15,304 nucleotides of DNA from Azoarcus sp. (GCA_031282905.1 JAITCV010000199.1:1-15304); one strand, 5' to 3'; counted from the first letter of the stretch, positions 8,070-15,212 are shown. Notes: generated by a model from the sequence alone, not told the origin. Translations and numbers: made by a program.

Positions 8070-8126
8070 ATGAGACATCATTCTATCGACATCGACGCCA
8101 CGGCCATGCGGCTGGCAAGGCGATGA
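8070..8126 (+). CDS. Short leader peptide ORF before the ABC permease genes
   Basis: An 18-codon ORF encoding MRHHSIDIDATAMRLARR. It has a strong SD, AGGGGGG at 8058-8064, five bases before the ATG. Its TGA (8124-8126) overlaps an in-frame ATG of permease 1 (8123) as ATGA. This ribosome site is far better than any for the permease itself, so the ORF is likely translated and coupled to the permease. It uses the Arg codons AGA and AGG, which are uncommon in GC-rich betaproteobacterial genes, and has a His-His pair and four Arg. Short His/Arg/Asp-rich leader ORFs are known upstream of sulfur-compound transport genes in actinobacteria, but those usually carry a Cys, absent here. A role in attenuation or coupling is inferred. 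I cannot identify it as a known family member. Confidence 0.5.
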   Translation: MRHHSIDIDATAMRLARR

Positions 8127-8128
8127 AC

Positions 8129-9094
8129 ATGGCGGCGGGAAGCGCCCGCGCGGTGGAGCGATCCTATCCGGCAAGCACGGAAGACGTCGCTGCCGGATTC
8201 GATGACGGAGGGCTGGCGGTCGGCGAGCGGATCGTTGGCGAAAGCATCTTGCCGCAACTCGCTGTCACTCTGTCCAGCAAAGGTTTCCAGGCACGGGCAT
8301 CCTGGAAGCGACTCCACGGTCGAATCCGTGGCCTGCTGCCGCTGGTCTCTCAATATGCCCAATACGCGCTGTTTCCGCTGGCGGTTTTGCTGCTGTGGTG
8401 GTATGCCAGCGCGGCGGCCTGGCTACCGTCCAACATCCTGCCCTCTCCCGGCACGGTGTTGGCGAGCTTTTACGATTTGCTCCAGAGCGGCGAAATTTCC
8501 GAGCATCTCGGCATCAGCCTGTGGCGGGTGGTCCAGGGCACGGCGCTGGGCGTGAGCCTGGGCTTGGCGCTGGGGGTGGCACTGGGCGCTTCTCCGGCCT
8601 TCGAGAGTTGGATCGGGCCCAGTTTCCGCATCCTCGTGCAGATTCCATCGATCGCGCTGATTCCCCTGCTCATGATGGTGCTGGGCATAGACGACACGCT
8701 CAAACTCTTCATCATGGCCAAGGCGTGCGTCATTCCGCTGGCGCTCGTTTCTTCCGACAGTATCCGCAACATTCCACCCGCCTATCTGGAAACCGCCCGG
8801 GTCATGCGCTTGCGCGGCAAAACCCTGTACTGGCGGATCATCTTGCCCGGGGCCTTGCCGGGAATCGCCACCGGCCTGCGCCAAGGGGTGGCGCACGTCT
8901 GGATTTCCCTGGTGGCGGTCGAGATGCTGGCCTCCGCCGAAGGGATCGGCTATCTGATGACCTGGAGCCGGCAGATATTTCAACTGGATGTCGTGCTGGT
9001 TTGCGTGGCGCTGATCGGGATCACCGGCTTCGCGCTGGATTATGGCCTGCACCGTTTCGAACTGCGTTGCCTCAAATGGAGAGGCGCGGAATGA
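8129..9094 (+). CDS. ABC transporter permease 1, SsuC/TauC type
   Basis: Inner-membrane subunit of 321 residues of the BPD_transp_1 family. A polar N-terminal tail of about 70 residues, not usual for SsuC (about 260 residues), precedes the first helix at about 79-99. Further helices cover about 135-155, 165-185, 190-210, 245-270 and 285-305. The EAA loop that docks on the ATPase is at 219-240 (LETARVMRLRG...ILP). The start is uncertain. ATG 8129 has AAGG eight bases upstream; ATG 8123 overlaps the leader stop as ATGA; the frame is open to 8009. Its stop overlaps the start of permease 2 by ATGA. It probably pairs with permease 2 as a heterodimer, with the ATPase encoded at 3781-4674. Confidence 0.9.
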   Translation: MAAGSARAVERSYPASTEDVAAGFDDGGLAVGERIVGESILPQLAVTLSSKGFQARASWKRLHGRIRGLLPLVSQYAQYALFPLAVLLLWWYASAAAWLPSNILPSPGTVLASFYDLLQSGEISEHLGISLWRVVQGTALGVSLGLALGVALGASPAFESWIGPSFRILVQIPSIALIPLLMMVLGIDDTLKLFIMAKACVIPLALVSSDSIRNIPPAYLETARVMRLRGKTLYWRIILPGALPGIATGLRQGVAHVWISLVAVEMLASAEGIGYLMTWSRQIFQLDVVLVCVALIGITGFALDYGLHRFELRCLKWRGAE

Positions 9095-9873
9095 CGACGA
9101 CTATCCGCAACATCTGGCGCAGCCGTCATTTCCGCGGCATGGCGCTTCCCATCGTGCTGCTGGTGCTGTGGTGGCAAGCCACTGCCCGCCAGTGGGTCAG
9201 TCCGTTGATCCTGGTGCCTTTCGGCCAGTTGTTCGATGCCGCGCGCGATTCCACGGTCGCCACGATATTGGTTGAAGGCTTGGTGTCTACCTTCAGCCGC
9301 TTGCTGCAAGGCTGCGCCATCGGTATCGCGGCAGGGCTGCTGCTCGGCTTCGGCATGGGCATGTCGCGCGTATTCGATCGCATCATGGGGCCGAGCTTCC
9401 ACGCCTTGCGCCAGGTCGCCATCCTCGCCTGGATACCGCTGATGACCGCATGGTTCGGTACCGGCGATCTATGCAAGATCATTTTCGTCGCCATCGCCGC
9501 CTCCAAACCCGTGGTCATGGGCACTTTCGAGGGAATCCGCAGCACGCCCGCCCAATTGCTCGAAGTTGGCCGCGTGCTCGGCTTCTCGCGCCTGAAGATG
9601 CTGCGCTTCGTCGTGCTGCCGTCCGCAGCCCCCGCCATCGTCACCGCGTTGCAGCTTGCGCTGATCTACTCCTGGTTTGCCGCCATCGGCGCGGAATACG
9701 TCATTGGCGTCATGTCCGGCGGCATCGGCTCGGTCGTCATGGGCGCGCAGGAACACTTCCGCACCGACATCGTGCTGCTCGGCGTGACCCTGATCGCCAC
9801 CACCGGCATCGTCATGAACAAGACCCTGCGGCAGATTCCCCGCTATCTGTTCCGCTGGCGCGGACGGCAGTGA
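9091..9873 (+). CDS. ABC transporter permease 2, SsuC/TauC type
   Basis: Second membrane subunit, 260 residues, the standard length for SsuC/TauC. The first helix is at about 17-35, with others at about 75-95, 108-125, 128-145, 185-205 and 225-243. The EAA loop is at 157-177 (LLEVGRVLGFSR...VVLP). It starts at ATG 9091, which overlaps the stop of permease 1 as ATGA and has GGAGAGG seven bases upstream, so the two should be made in equal amounts. The two permeases share the fold and loop but clearly differ in sequence, so this is a two-permease system, not a recent duplication. The first binding-protein gene starts 45 bases downstream. Confidence 0.92.
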   Translation: MTTTIRNIWRSRHFRGMALPIVLLVLWWQATARQWVSPLILVPFGQLFDAARDSTVATILVEGLVSTFSRLLQGCAIGIAAGLLLGFGMGMSRVFDRIMGPSFHALRQVAILAWIPLMTAWFGTGDLCKIIFVAIAASKPVVMGTFEGIRSTPAQLLEVGRVLGFSRLKMLRFVVLPSAAPAIVTALQLALIYSWFAAIGAEYVIGVMSGGIGSVVMGAQEHFRTDIVLLGVTLIATTGIVMNKTLRQIPRYLFRWRGRQ

Positions 9874-9918
9874 TCCGCCCGGACTTTCTCCTCTTTCCTC
9901 ACACCTGGATAAAATTCC

Positions 9919-10983
9919 ATGCAAATCGTTTTCCGTTTCCTTGCCCGTTTCGTCCTCGCGCCGTTTGCCGCCCTGGTGCTGCATGGCGCCGCCTGCGCCG
10001 CCGCCTTGCCGGAGCGGATACTGTTCGGTGAAATCGGCGGCACCAATGTCACCAACTCCGGTGGCCGCCCGCTCAGCACCGGCGTCGTCGCGCTGGCCCA
10101 GCATCTCGGCTTTTTCGAAGCGGAATTCGGCAAGGATGGCCCCAGGATCGAGCAGGTCTTTTTCGTCGGCACGGGCCCGGCGCAAAACGAAGCCCTGGCC
10201 CAGGGCTCGATCGATTTCGGCACCTATGGCGGCGTGCCCAACGTGATCGGCCTATCCAACGGCATACCAGCGCACATCGTCGCGGCTCGCCGCGCCTCTG
10301 GCGCGGGAACCTTTTATCTGGCCGTACACGCCGCCGCGCCCTATCAAGGCATCAAGGATCTCAAGGGCAAGCGCATCGCCGTGCAAAAGGGCACCAATCC
10401 CTATCGCTCGCTGATCCAGTTGCTTGAATCCAATGGCCTGGATGAAAAGGATGTCGTCATCACCAATCTGCAAGGTCCCGAAGCCTTGGTGGCTTTCAAC
10501 GCCAGTGCGGTAGACGCGATATTCGATAATTCCAACCTGTTGATCCTGCGTGATCAGGGCAAGGTGCGTGTACTCAGTGACACCCGTTCCCTGACACACG
10601 ACAACAGCCAGTTCGGCGTGCTGGTCTCCGACCGTTTCGAGCGCGCTTATCCGGACGTGGTCGCGCGGGTCGTCAAGGTATTGCTGCAAACCTCGCACTG
10701 GGCCTCGGAAGAAAAGAATCGGGAAGAATTGCTGAAATTCGTCGCGGAGCGCAGCATCGCTTACAAATACGTCGCCGAAGACTATAGCGGCTCGCTGAAA
10801 ACGCGTTTCAACCCAGTGATCGATGAAAGCTCGATTGCCGCCTACGATGATCTGGTCAAATTCGCCGTCAAGTATCGCCTGATCCGCAAGGGCGTCGACG
10901 AAAAGACCATTCGCTCCTGGTTCAAACCCGAATACCAGCAAACGGCGCTGAAGGAACTCGGTCTGGAAAATTACTGGGATTGA
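9919..10983 (+). CDS. ABC substrate-binding protein 1 (NMT1/SsuA-like)
   Basis: Periplasmic receptor of 354 residues. A Sec signal peptide covers about 1-27 or 1-29 (basic MQIVFRFLAR, hydrophobic core, HGAACAA). The mature part has the two-lobed layout of NMT1/THI5/SsuA proteins: first strand LPERILFGEIGG at 30-41, GTGPAQNEALAQGSIDFGTYGG at 84-105, the hinge region KGKRIAVQKGTNPYRSL at 149-165 and the second-lobe segment ALVAFNASAVDAIFDNSN at 189-206. The ribosome site is weak (GGAT nine bases upstream), and it lies 45 bases after permease 2 in the same direction, so it is probably co-transcribed. It closely resembles the protein at 11270-12325 (about 40 differences over some 325 aligned residues, counted by eye). 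The family points to organic anions such as sulfonates or nitrate, but the ligand is unknown. Confidence 0.93.
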   Translation: MQIVFRFLARFVLAPFAALVLHGAACAAALPERILFGEIGGTNVTNSGGRPLSTGVVALAQHLGFFEAEFGKDGPRIEQVFFVGTGPAQNEALAQGSIDFGTYGGVPNVIGLSNGIPAHIVAARRASGAGTFYLAVHAAAPYQGIKDLKGKRIAVQKGTNPYRSLIQLLESNGLDEKDVVITNLQGPEALVAFNASAVDAIFDNSNLLILRDQGKVRVLSDTRSLTHDNSQFGVLVSDRFERAYPDVVARVVKVLLQTSHWASEEKNREELLKFVAERSIAYKYVAEDYSGSLKTRFNPVIDESSIAAYDDLVKFAVKYRLIRKGVDEKTIRSWFKPEYQQTALKELGLENYWD

Positions 10984-11082
10984 CCAAGGTTGGAGGAGCA
11001 GATCCAATGCGTACCACGCCCACATTCATCAAAAACAAGAGCCGAAGACTCGTTGTCGTTTCCAGAAAGTCGTATGGATTCA

Positions 11083-11113
11083 TGGACTGCCACGGCTGCC
11101 TCGCAATGACAAG
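11083..11113 (+). repeat. Degenerate extragenic repeat between the binding-protein genes
   Basis: TGGACTGCCACGGC (11083-11096) is followed by CTCGCAATGACAAG (to 11113), matching the common CTGGATTGCC...CTCGCAATGAC extragenic element. Just upstream, TCCAGAAAGTC at 11061-11071 is identical to 2612-2622. CGCAATGACAAG recurs at 14747-14758 after phoA. Confidence 0.5.
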
Positions 11114-11173
11114 CAAACGAGATGATGCGCATTTGTTTTTCTGACCTGCGCTGATGCTCGCCGCCCGGTAAAA

Positions 11174-11220
11174 TCAAATCCACTGCGTCAAATCCACTGC
11201 TCCACCTCCCCGCATGCGGG
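11174..11220 (+). repeat. 13-base tandem repeat and 12-base palindrome before binding protein 2
   Basis: TCAAATCCACTGC occurs twice, at 11174-11186 and 11188-11200, with a 14-base period. A perfect palindrome, CCCGCATGCGGG, follows at 11209-11220, about 50 bases before the second binding-protein start. No equivalent lies before the first binding-protein gene, so the second copy may have its own control site. This is observation only; no regulator is assigned. Confidence 0.4.
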
Positions 11221-11269
11221 AATCACGCGGACGTTCCCTTTTCCATTTCCACCTCCAGAGAAAAATCCC

Positions 11270-12325
11270 ATGCAAACTTTCCTTGCCCGTTCCGTCCTCG
11301 TGCCGCTTGTTGCCCTGATGCTGCATGGCGTCGTCTGCGCCGCCGCCTTGCCGGAGCGGATATTGTTCGGTGAAGTCGGCGGCACCAATGTCACCAGTTC
11401 CGGTGGCCGCCCGCTCAGCACCGGCATCGTCGCGCTGGCCCAGCATCTCGGCTTTTTCGAAGCGGAATTCGGCAAGGATGGCCCCAAGATCGAACAGGTC
11501 TTTTTCGTCGGCACGGGGCCGGCGCAAAACGAAGCCCTGGCCCAGGGCTCGATCGATTTCGGCACCTATGGCGGCGTGCCCAACGTGATCGGCCTTGCCG
11601 GTGGCATCCCGGCGCACATCGTGGCCACCCGGCGCGCCTCTGGCGCGGGAACCTACTATCTGGCCGTGCAATCCGCCGCGCCCTATCAAGACGTCAAGGA
11701 TCTCAAGGGCAAGCGCATCGCCGTGCAAAAGGGCACCAACCCCTATCGCTCGCTGATCCAATTGCTCGAAGCCAATGGTCTGGAAGAAAAGGACATCGCC
11801 GTCATCAACCTGCAAGGCCCCGAAGCGCTGGTGGCCTTCAATGCCGGTGCGGTAGATGCGGTGTTCGGCGGTCTCAATCTGTTGATCCTGCGCGATCAGG
11901 GCAGATTGCGCATACTCAACGGCACCCGTTCCCTGATACACGACAACAGCCAAAGCGGTGTGCTGGTTTCCGACCGTTTCGAGCGCGCTTACCCGGACGT
12001 GGTCGCGCGGGTCGTCAAGGTATTGCTGCGAACCTCTCATTGGGCCTCGGAAGAAAAGAATCGGGAAGAACTACTGAAATTCATCGCGGAACGCAGCATC
12101 GCTTACAAATACATTGCCGAAGACTATACCGGCTCACTGAAAGCGCGTTTCAATCCGCTGATCGACGAAAGTTCGGTGGTCGCCTATGATGAACTGGTCA
12201 AGTTCGCCGTCAAGCACCGCCTGATCCGCAAGGGCGTCGACGAAAAGACCATCCGCTCCTGGTTCAAACCCGAATACCAGCAAGCGGCGCTGAAGGAACT
12301 CGGTCTGGAAAATTATTGGAACTAA
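11270..12325 (+). CDS. ABC substrate-binding protein 2, paralogue of the first
   Basis: Periplasmic receptor of 351 residues, the tandem paralogue of the 9919 gene. A signal peptide covers about 1-24 or 1-26 (MQTFLARSVLVPLVALMLHGVVCAA). The mature region aligns without gaps to the first protein. Most changes are conservative, but some cluster where ligand contacts may lie: SN to AG at 110-111, and DNSN to GGLN at 200-203, with a nearby Ser to Gly and Phe to Ser. That pattern suggests the same transporter served by two receptors with different ligands or affinities. Upstream is a 286-base gap with an old repeat, a 13-base tandem repeat and a palindrome, so it may have its own promoter. AGAGA lies about nine bases before the ATG. 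A perfect 10-base-pair hairpin follows the stop. Confidence 0.93.
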   Translation: MQTFLARSVLVPLVALMLHGVVCAAALPERILFGEVGGTNVTSSGGRPLSTGIVALAQHLGFFEAEFGKDGPKIEQVFFVGTGPAQNEALAQGSIDFGTYGGVPNVIGLAGGIPAHIVATRRASGAGTYYLAVQSAAPYQDVKDLKGKRIAVQKGTNPYRSLIQLLEANGLEEKDIAVINLQGPEALVAFNAGAVDAVFGGLNLLILRDQGRLRILNGTRSLIHDNSQSGVLVSDRFERAYPDVVARVVKVLLRTSHWASEEKNREELLKFIAERSIAYKYIAEDYTGSLKARFNPLIDESSVVAYDELVKFAVKHRLIRKGVDEKTIRSWFKPEYQQAALKELGLENYWN

Positions 12326-12342
12326 CGGGAGTCGTGAACGCC

Positions 12343-12379
12343 TCCGCTATTTCCCTGGTAACCATGTCTAAATAGCGGA
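12343..12379 (+). terminator. Hairpin after the ABC gene cluster
   Basis: TCCGCTATTT (12343-12352) pairs perfectly with AAATAGCGGA (12370-12379) around a 17-base loop that itself contains TGGTAACCA. It lies 17 bases after the stop of the second binding protein. No T-run follows, so it may protect the RNA end or need Rho. A second short stem, GCGGC-AAA-GCCGC, at 12434-12446, followed by TTGATTCT, is a further weak candidate. Confidence 0.5.
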
Positions 12380-12492
12380 AACATCACACGCTGAAAAATT
12401 CGTCCTTTGGCAATCACACGAAAGAGACTGAATGCGGCAAAGCCGCTTGATTCTGTACGGCGGGCCAGTCATCCGAATGGGCGACGCATGCC

Positions 12493-13008
12493 TCACTCGC
12501 GCCGAGGCGTGAAACCTTGGGGGAGTAGCCATTCGCCCTCGTCGTAAGCGTTGAGGTAAAGAAGCGTCACCTGCCCCCCGTAGCTCACGACGAATACATC
12601 GAGCAGACCTTTGCCGAACAATCCATACGGCGTCTCGAACTCACAACAACTGCCGCGCCGCTCGTACTCGACGGGTTCGCCCGCCGGGCCACGCAAGCCA
12701 TTCAAGTAGAGCTGCTCGCGTGCGACGCCTGCCCGCAAGTCTGCACTGTTCAACCCCACCTTGACGGGTTTGCCTGCGGTGAAGCCATATTCGGGATCGT
12801 CGGCAATTTTGGTGAGCGCGGCGAATCGCGCCGCGCTATCGCTCCTGCCGTTCGGCGTGCCGCGACCACCGCTGCGCGTGGAGCCCATGATGTGCGGTTC
12901 TGCTGCCACATCAGAGGCGTTTCCCCGCTCGGCTTGTTCGGCGCGCGCGGCGCCCACGATAAACGCCGCGCAAAAAAACAGCGCGGCAAGGCGCGATATT
13001 CGTTTCAT
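12493..13008 (-). CDS. Small exported protein of unknown function
   Basis: Protein of 171 residues with a clear Sec signal peptide (MKRISRLAALFFCAAFIVGAARA, cleaved near 23). The mature part has a polar low-complexity stretch (about 24-60) and then a compact domain: DPEYGFTAGKPVKVG at 71-85, LNGLRGPAGEPVEYERRGSCCEFETP at 102-127 with adjacent Cys121 and Cys122, and LLDVFVVSY and LLYLNAYDEGEWLLPQGF at 135-166. This pattern of GPxGE, RxGSCC and LYLN.YD...P.GF recalls a family of small exported proteins often labelled 2-dehydro-3-deoxyphosphooctonate aldolase in databases. That label looks wrong, since nothing here resembles an aldolase barrel. The start at 13008 has an excellent SD (GGGAGGAA). 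It diverges from phoA, with the Pho box in the 127-base gap, so it may be phosphate-regulated too. Function unknown. Confidence 0.8.
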   Translation of the reverse strand: MKRISRLAALFFCAAFIVGAARAEQAERGNASDVAAEPHIMGSTRSGGRGTPNGRSDSAARFAALTKIADDPEYGFTAGKPVKVGLNSADLRAGVAREQLYLNGLRGPAGEPVEYERRGSCCEFETPYGLFGKGLLDVFVVSYGGQVTLLYLNAYDEGEWLLPQGFTPRRE

Positions 13009-13065
13009 CGAATTCCTCCCGCTTTTCATGGTGGCAAATCATGACCCGTACGATGCGTGTTTACC

Positions 13066-13100
13066 CGTGTCATAAAAATGTCATTTCCCGCGCTTACACT
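13066..13100 (+). promoter_or_regulatory. Pho box and -10 of the phoA promoter
   Basis: TGTCATAAAAA (13068-13078) and TGTCATTTCCC (13079-13089) are the direct 11-base repeats of a PhoB site (consensus CTGTCATAWAWCTGTCAY). A TACACT -10 lies at 13095-13100, eleven bases after the second TGTCA. That is the same spacing as in the E. coli phoA promoter, where the Pho box replaces the -35. Start of translation is at 13136. Phosphate-starvation control by PhoB is therefore well supported. Confidence 0.85.
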
Positions 13101-13135
13101 TCGTGCTCCTGCCAACCCATCGTGGAGATTTGAAC

Positions 13136-14644
13136 ATGACGCAGAGAACACAACGGATTTTCCCGGCTGCCTTGCTGGGCTTGACAACAGCGTTTTCCTG
13201 CTCGCCGCTGGTCGCGCAAACGCCGCTGCAGGAAAAGGACTGGCAATTGTGCAGCACCGTGCAAGGCGACTATGTCGCCAGGGGATGGTGCTACCAAAAC
13301 GAGACCTGGCTCACCCGTGTCGCGCGTGGCGACCTCAGCCAATTCGGCGGCGCGCGCCGCCTGAACGGCGACCTGACGGAAACACTGCGTGGCGCATTGA
13401 GCAACAAGACGGTGAAAAACGTCATCCTGCTGATCGGCGACGGCATGGGCGACTCGGAAATCACCGCGGCGCGCAACTATGCCGAAGGTGCCGGTGGCAT
13501 GTTCAGGGGCATCGACGCCCTGCCTTTCTCCGGCCACTACACCCACTACGCATTGGACCGCGAAACCCGCAAACCCGATTATGTGACCGATTCCGCCGCC
13601 TCGGCCACGGCCTGGAGTACCGGGGTGAAAAGCTACAATGGCGCGCTGGGCGTGGATATCGACGGCAGGCCGCACCCAACCATCCTGGAACTTGCCAAGG
13701 CGTTCAACAAGGCCACCGGCAACGTTTCGACCGCTGAAATTCAGGACGCCACCCCGGCGGCCCTGTATGCGCACGTTGCTTCCCGCAGTTGTTACGGCCC
13801 GGCGCGAACCCTGACCCTGTGCCCGGAGAGCGCGCTGGAAAACGGCGGCCTGGGCTCCATCACCGAACAATTGCTGCAAGTGCGCGCCGACGTGACCTTG
13901 GGCGGCGGCGCCCAGACCTTCACCGAATCGGCCCAGACCGGACAATGGCGGGGCAAGACCCTCTTCCAGCAAGCGCAAGGCAGCGGTTACCAGATCGTGC
14001 GCAATTTCGACGAATTGCAGTCGATCACGACGGCCAATCAGAAAACGCCCCTGTTGGGACTTTTCGCGGACGGTAATATGCCCGTGCGCTGGAAAGGGCC
14101 ACAGGCCAGCTACCATGGCAATCTCGACCTGCCGCCTGTGATCTGCGAAAACAATCCCGAGCGGCTGCCATCGGTTCCCACCTTGGCGCAGATGACGGGA
14201 AAGGCGATCGAGTTGTTGTCCAAGAATTCCAACGGCTTTTTCTTGCAGGTGGAGGGCGCGTCGATCGACAAACAGGATCACATCGCCAATGCCTGCGGGC
14301 AGTTCGGCGAAACCGTGGATCTGGACGAAGCCGTGCAGGTCGCGTTGGAATTCGCCCGCCGCGAAGGCAACACGCTGATCGTGGTGACAGCGGATCACGC
14401 CCATTCCAGCCAGATTCTCGCCGTCGGTTCCAAAGCGCCGGGCCTGACGCAAACCCTGATCACCCGGGATGGCGCGCCGATGGTGATCAGCTACGGCAAC
14501 TCCGAAACCGACAGCCAGGGCCACACCGGCACGCAATTGCGTATCGCGGCCTACGGCCCCCACGCGGCGAACGTGACCGGCCTGACCGATCAGACCGATC
14601 TGTTCTTCACCTTGATCGAAGCCATGGGAATCAGCGGCTTTTGA
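13136..14644 (+). CDS. phoA: Alkaline phosphatase, E. coli PhoA type
   Basis: Periplasmic phosphomonoesterase of 502 residues that releases phosphate from organic esters. A signal peptide covers about 1-28 (SCSPLVAQ). All metal and catalytic residues align to E. coli mature numbering with a constant offset of 51: Asp102, Ser153 nucleophile (TDSAASATAW), Asp204 and Thr206 (QDATPAA), Arg217, Glu373, Asp378, Lys379, His382 (DKQDH), Asp420-His421 (TADHAHSS) and His463 (GHTG). The four disulfide cysteines are also kept (219-229, 337-387). Two further cysteines, Cys39 and Cys52, sit in the N-terminal arm and may form a third bridge. The start is the ATG at 13136 with GTGGAG nine bases upstream, behind a Pho box. 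The divergent neighbour is a small exported protein. It appears intact and is probably monocistronic. Confidence 0.96.
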   Translation: MTQRTQRIFPAALLGLTTAFSCSPLVAQTPLQEKDWQLCSTVQGDYVARGWCYQNETWLTRVARGDLSQFGGARRLNGDLTETLRGALSNKTVKNVILLIGDGMGDSEITAARNYAEGAGGMFRGIDALPFSGHYTHYALDRETRKPDYVTDSAASATAWSTGVKSYNGALGVDIDGRPHPTILELAKAFNKATGNVSTAEIQDATPAALYAHVASRSCYGPARTLTLCPESALENGGLGSITEQLLQVRADVTLGGGAQTFTESAQTGQWRGKTLFQQAQGSGYQIVRNFDELQSITTANQKTPLLGLFADGNMPVRWKGPQASYHGNLDLPPVICENNPERLPSVPTLAQMTGKAIELLSKNSNGFFLQVEGASIDKQDHIANACGQFGETVDLDEAVQVALEFARREGNTLIVVTADHAHSSQILAVGSKAPGLTQTLITRDGAPMVISYGNSETDSQGHTGTQLRIAAYGPHAANVTGLTDQTDLFFTLIEAMGISGF

Positions 14645-14774
14645 TCGCATCCTGAAAGGCAGGGCAGAGCAAGCGAGTTCGCTGTCAAGTTTTTCAACTA
14701 CAAGGGGGTGCAATCCAAAGTGGAGGAAAAGTCTTGCGCAATTTGCCGCAATGACAAGGCGGGGTGTCGGTTTT

Positions 14775-14804
14775 GTAGGTTGGATAAGCGTAGCGTAATC
14801 CGAC
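14775..14804 (+). repeat. GTAGGTTGGAT hairpin repeat
   Basis: GTAGGTTGGATAAGCG and the following TAGCGTAATCCGAC form an imperfect palindrome: GTTGGAT (14779-14785) pairs with ATCCGAC (14798-14804), one pair being G-T. This is the widespread extragenic hairpin with the pattern GTAGGxTGGATAAGCGxAGCGxATCC seen in many proteobacteria. It lies 130 bases after phoA and may act as a transcript end or RNA-stability element. Confidence 0.65.
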
Positions 14805-15158
14805 ATTCGTCCCCACGATGCGCAGCACAAGCAAATCAAACAATAGCGGCGCTTGCTGTGTTCCCAGGCATTTTCAGGGTTAAACCCAATAAAATTCCAT
14901 CAACGTAAAACATTGCGTTAGCATAAACTCATATAAATCAAGGCGCACTGTTTGAAACCCTACAAAGCGTTGTGGCATTGCGATCCTTCTCGATTTTTCT
15001 TTTTTTCATGCACTTACATGCAACTCACGGTCGCCCGGAACCGATGACGACGGAGCGTTTGTCGTGGATGCAACAAAACCGCCCCCAGCCATCCCCCTCC
15101 CGCGCTTCATGCCATAGAGATCAATACGACGCTATTACCAAGCAGATATAACGATTCG

Positions 15159-15212
15159 AGCGGATACGCTCATAGCATTCACTGAATCCGCTAGATTGGC
15201 ACGTATCGTGCA
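15159..15212 (+). promoter_or_regulatory. Sigma-54 (RpoN) promoter candidate
   Basis: TTGGCACGTATCGTGCA at 15196-15212 matches the -24/-12 consensus YTGGCACG-N4-TTGCW with one mismatch (GTGC for TTGC). The invariant GG (15198-15199) and GC (15210-15211) have the correct 12-base phasing. An inverted repeat, AGCGGAT (15159-15165) / ATCCGCT (15186-15192), lies just upstream. The next gene starts at 15264, a suitable leader length. An enhancer-binding activator is required by this promoter class; none is encoded in the window. Confidence 0.6.

Noticed and set aside
8395..9090. Long in-frame upstream extension of permease 2
   Set aside because: It overlaps permease 1 in another frame and lacks membrane helices; the ATGA start at 9091 with its SD fits family length.
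11174..12040. Minus-strand frame of 288 codons, with a similar one at 10252-11025
   Set aside because: Both are mirror frames of the two related binding-protein genes; their mutual similarity is only a consequence of the duplication.
13094..14839. 581-codon open frame on the minus strand
   Set aside because: It is antisense to phoA, whose active-site and cysteine pattern is complete. The antisense protein is Gly/His/Arg-rich with no family features.
14928..14941. FNR-like site CTCAT-N4-ATCAA
   Set aside because: Only one half-site matches the TTGAT-N4-ATCAA consensus well, and no gene start is close downstream.
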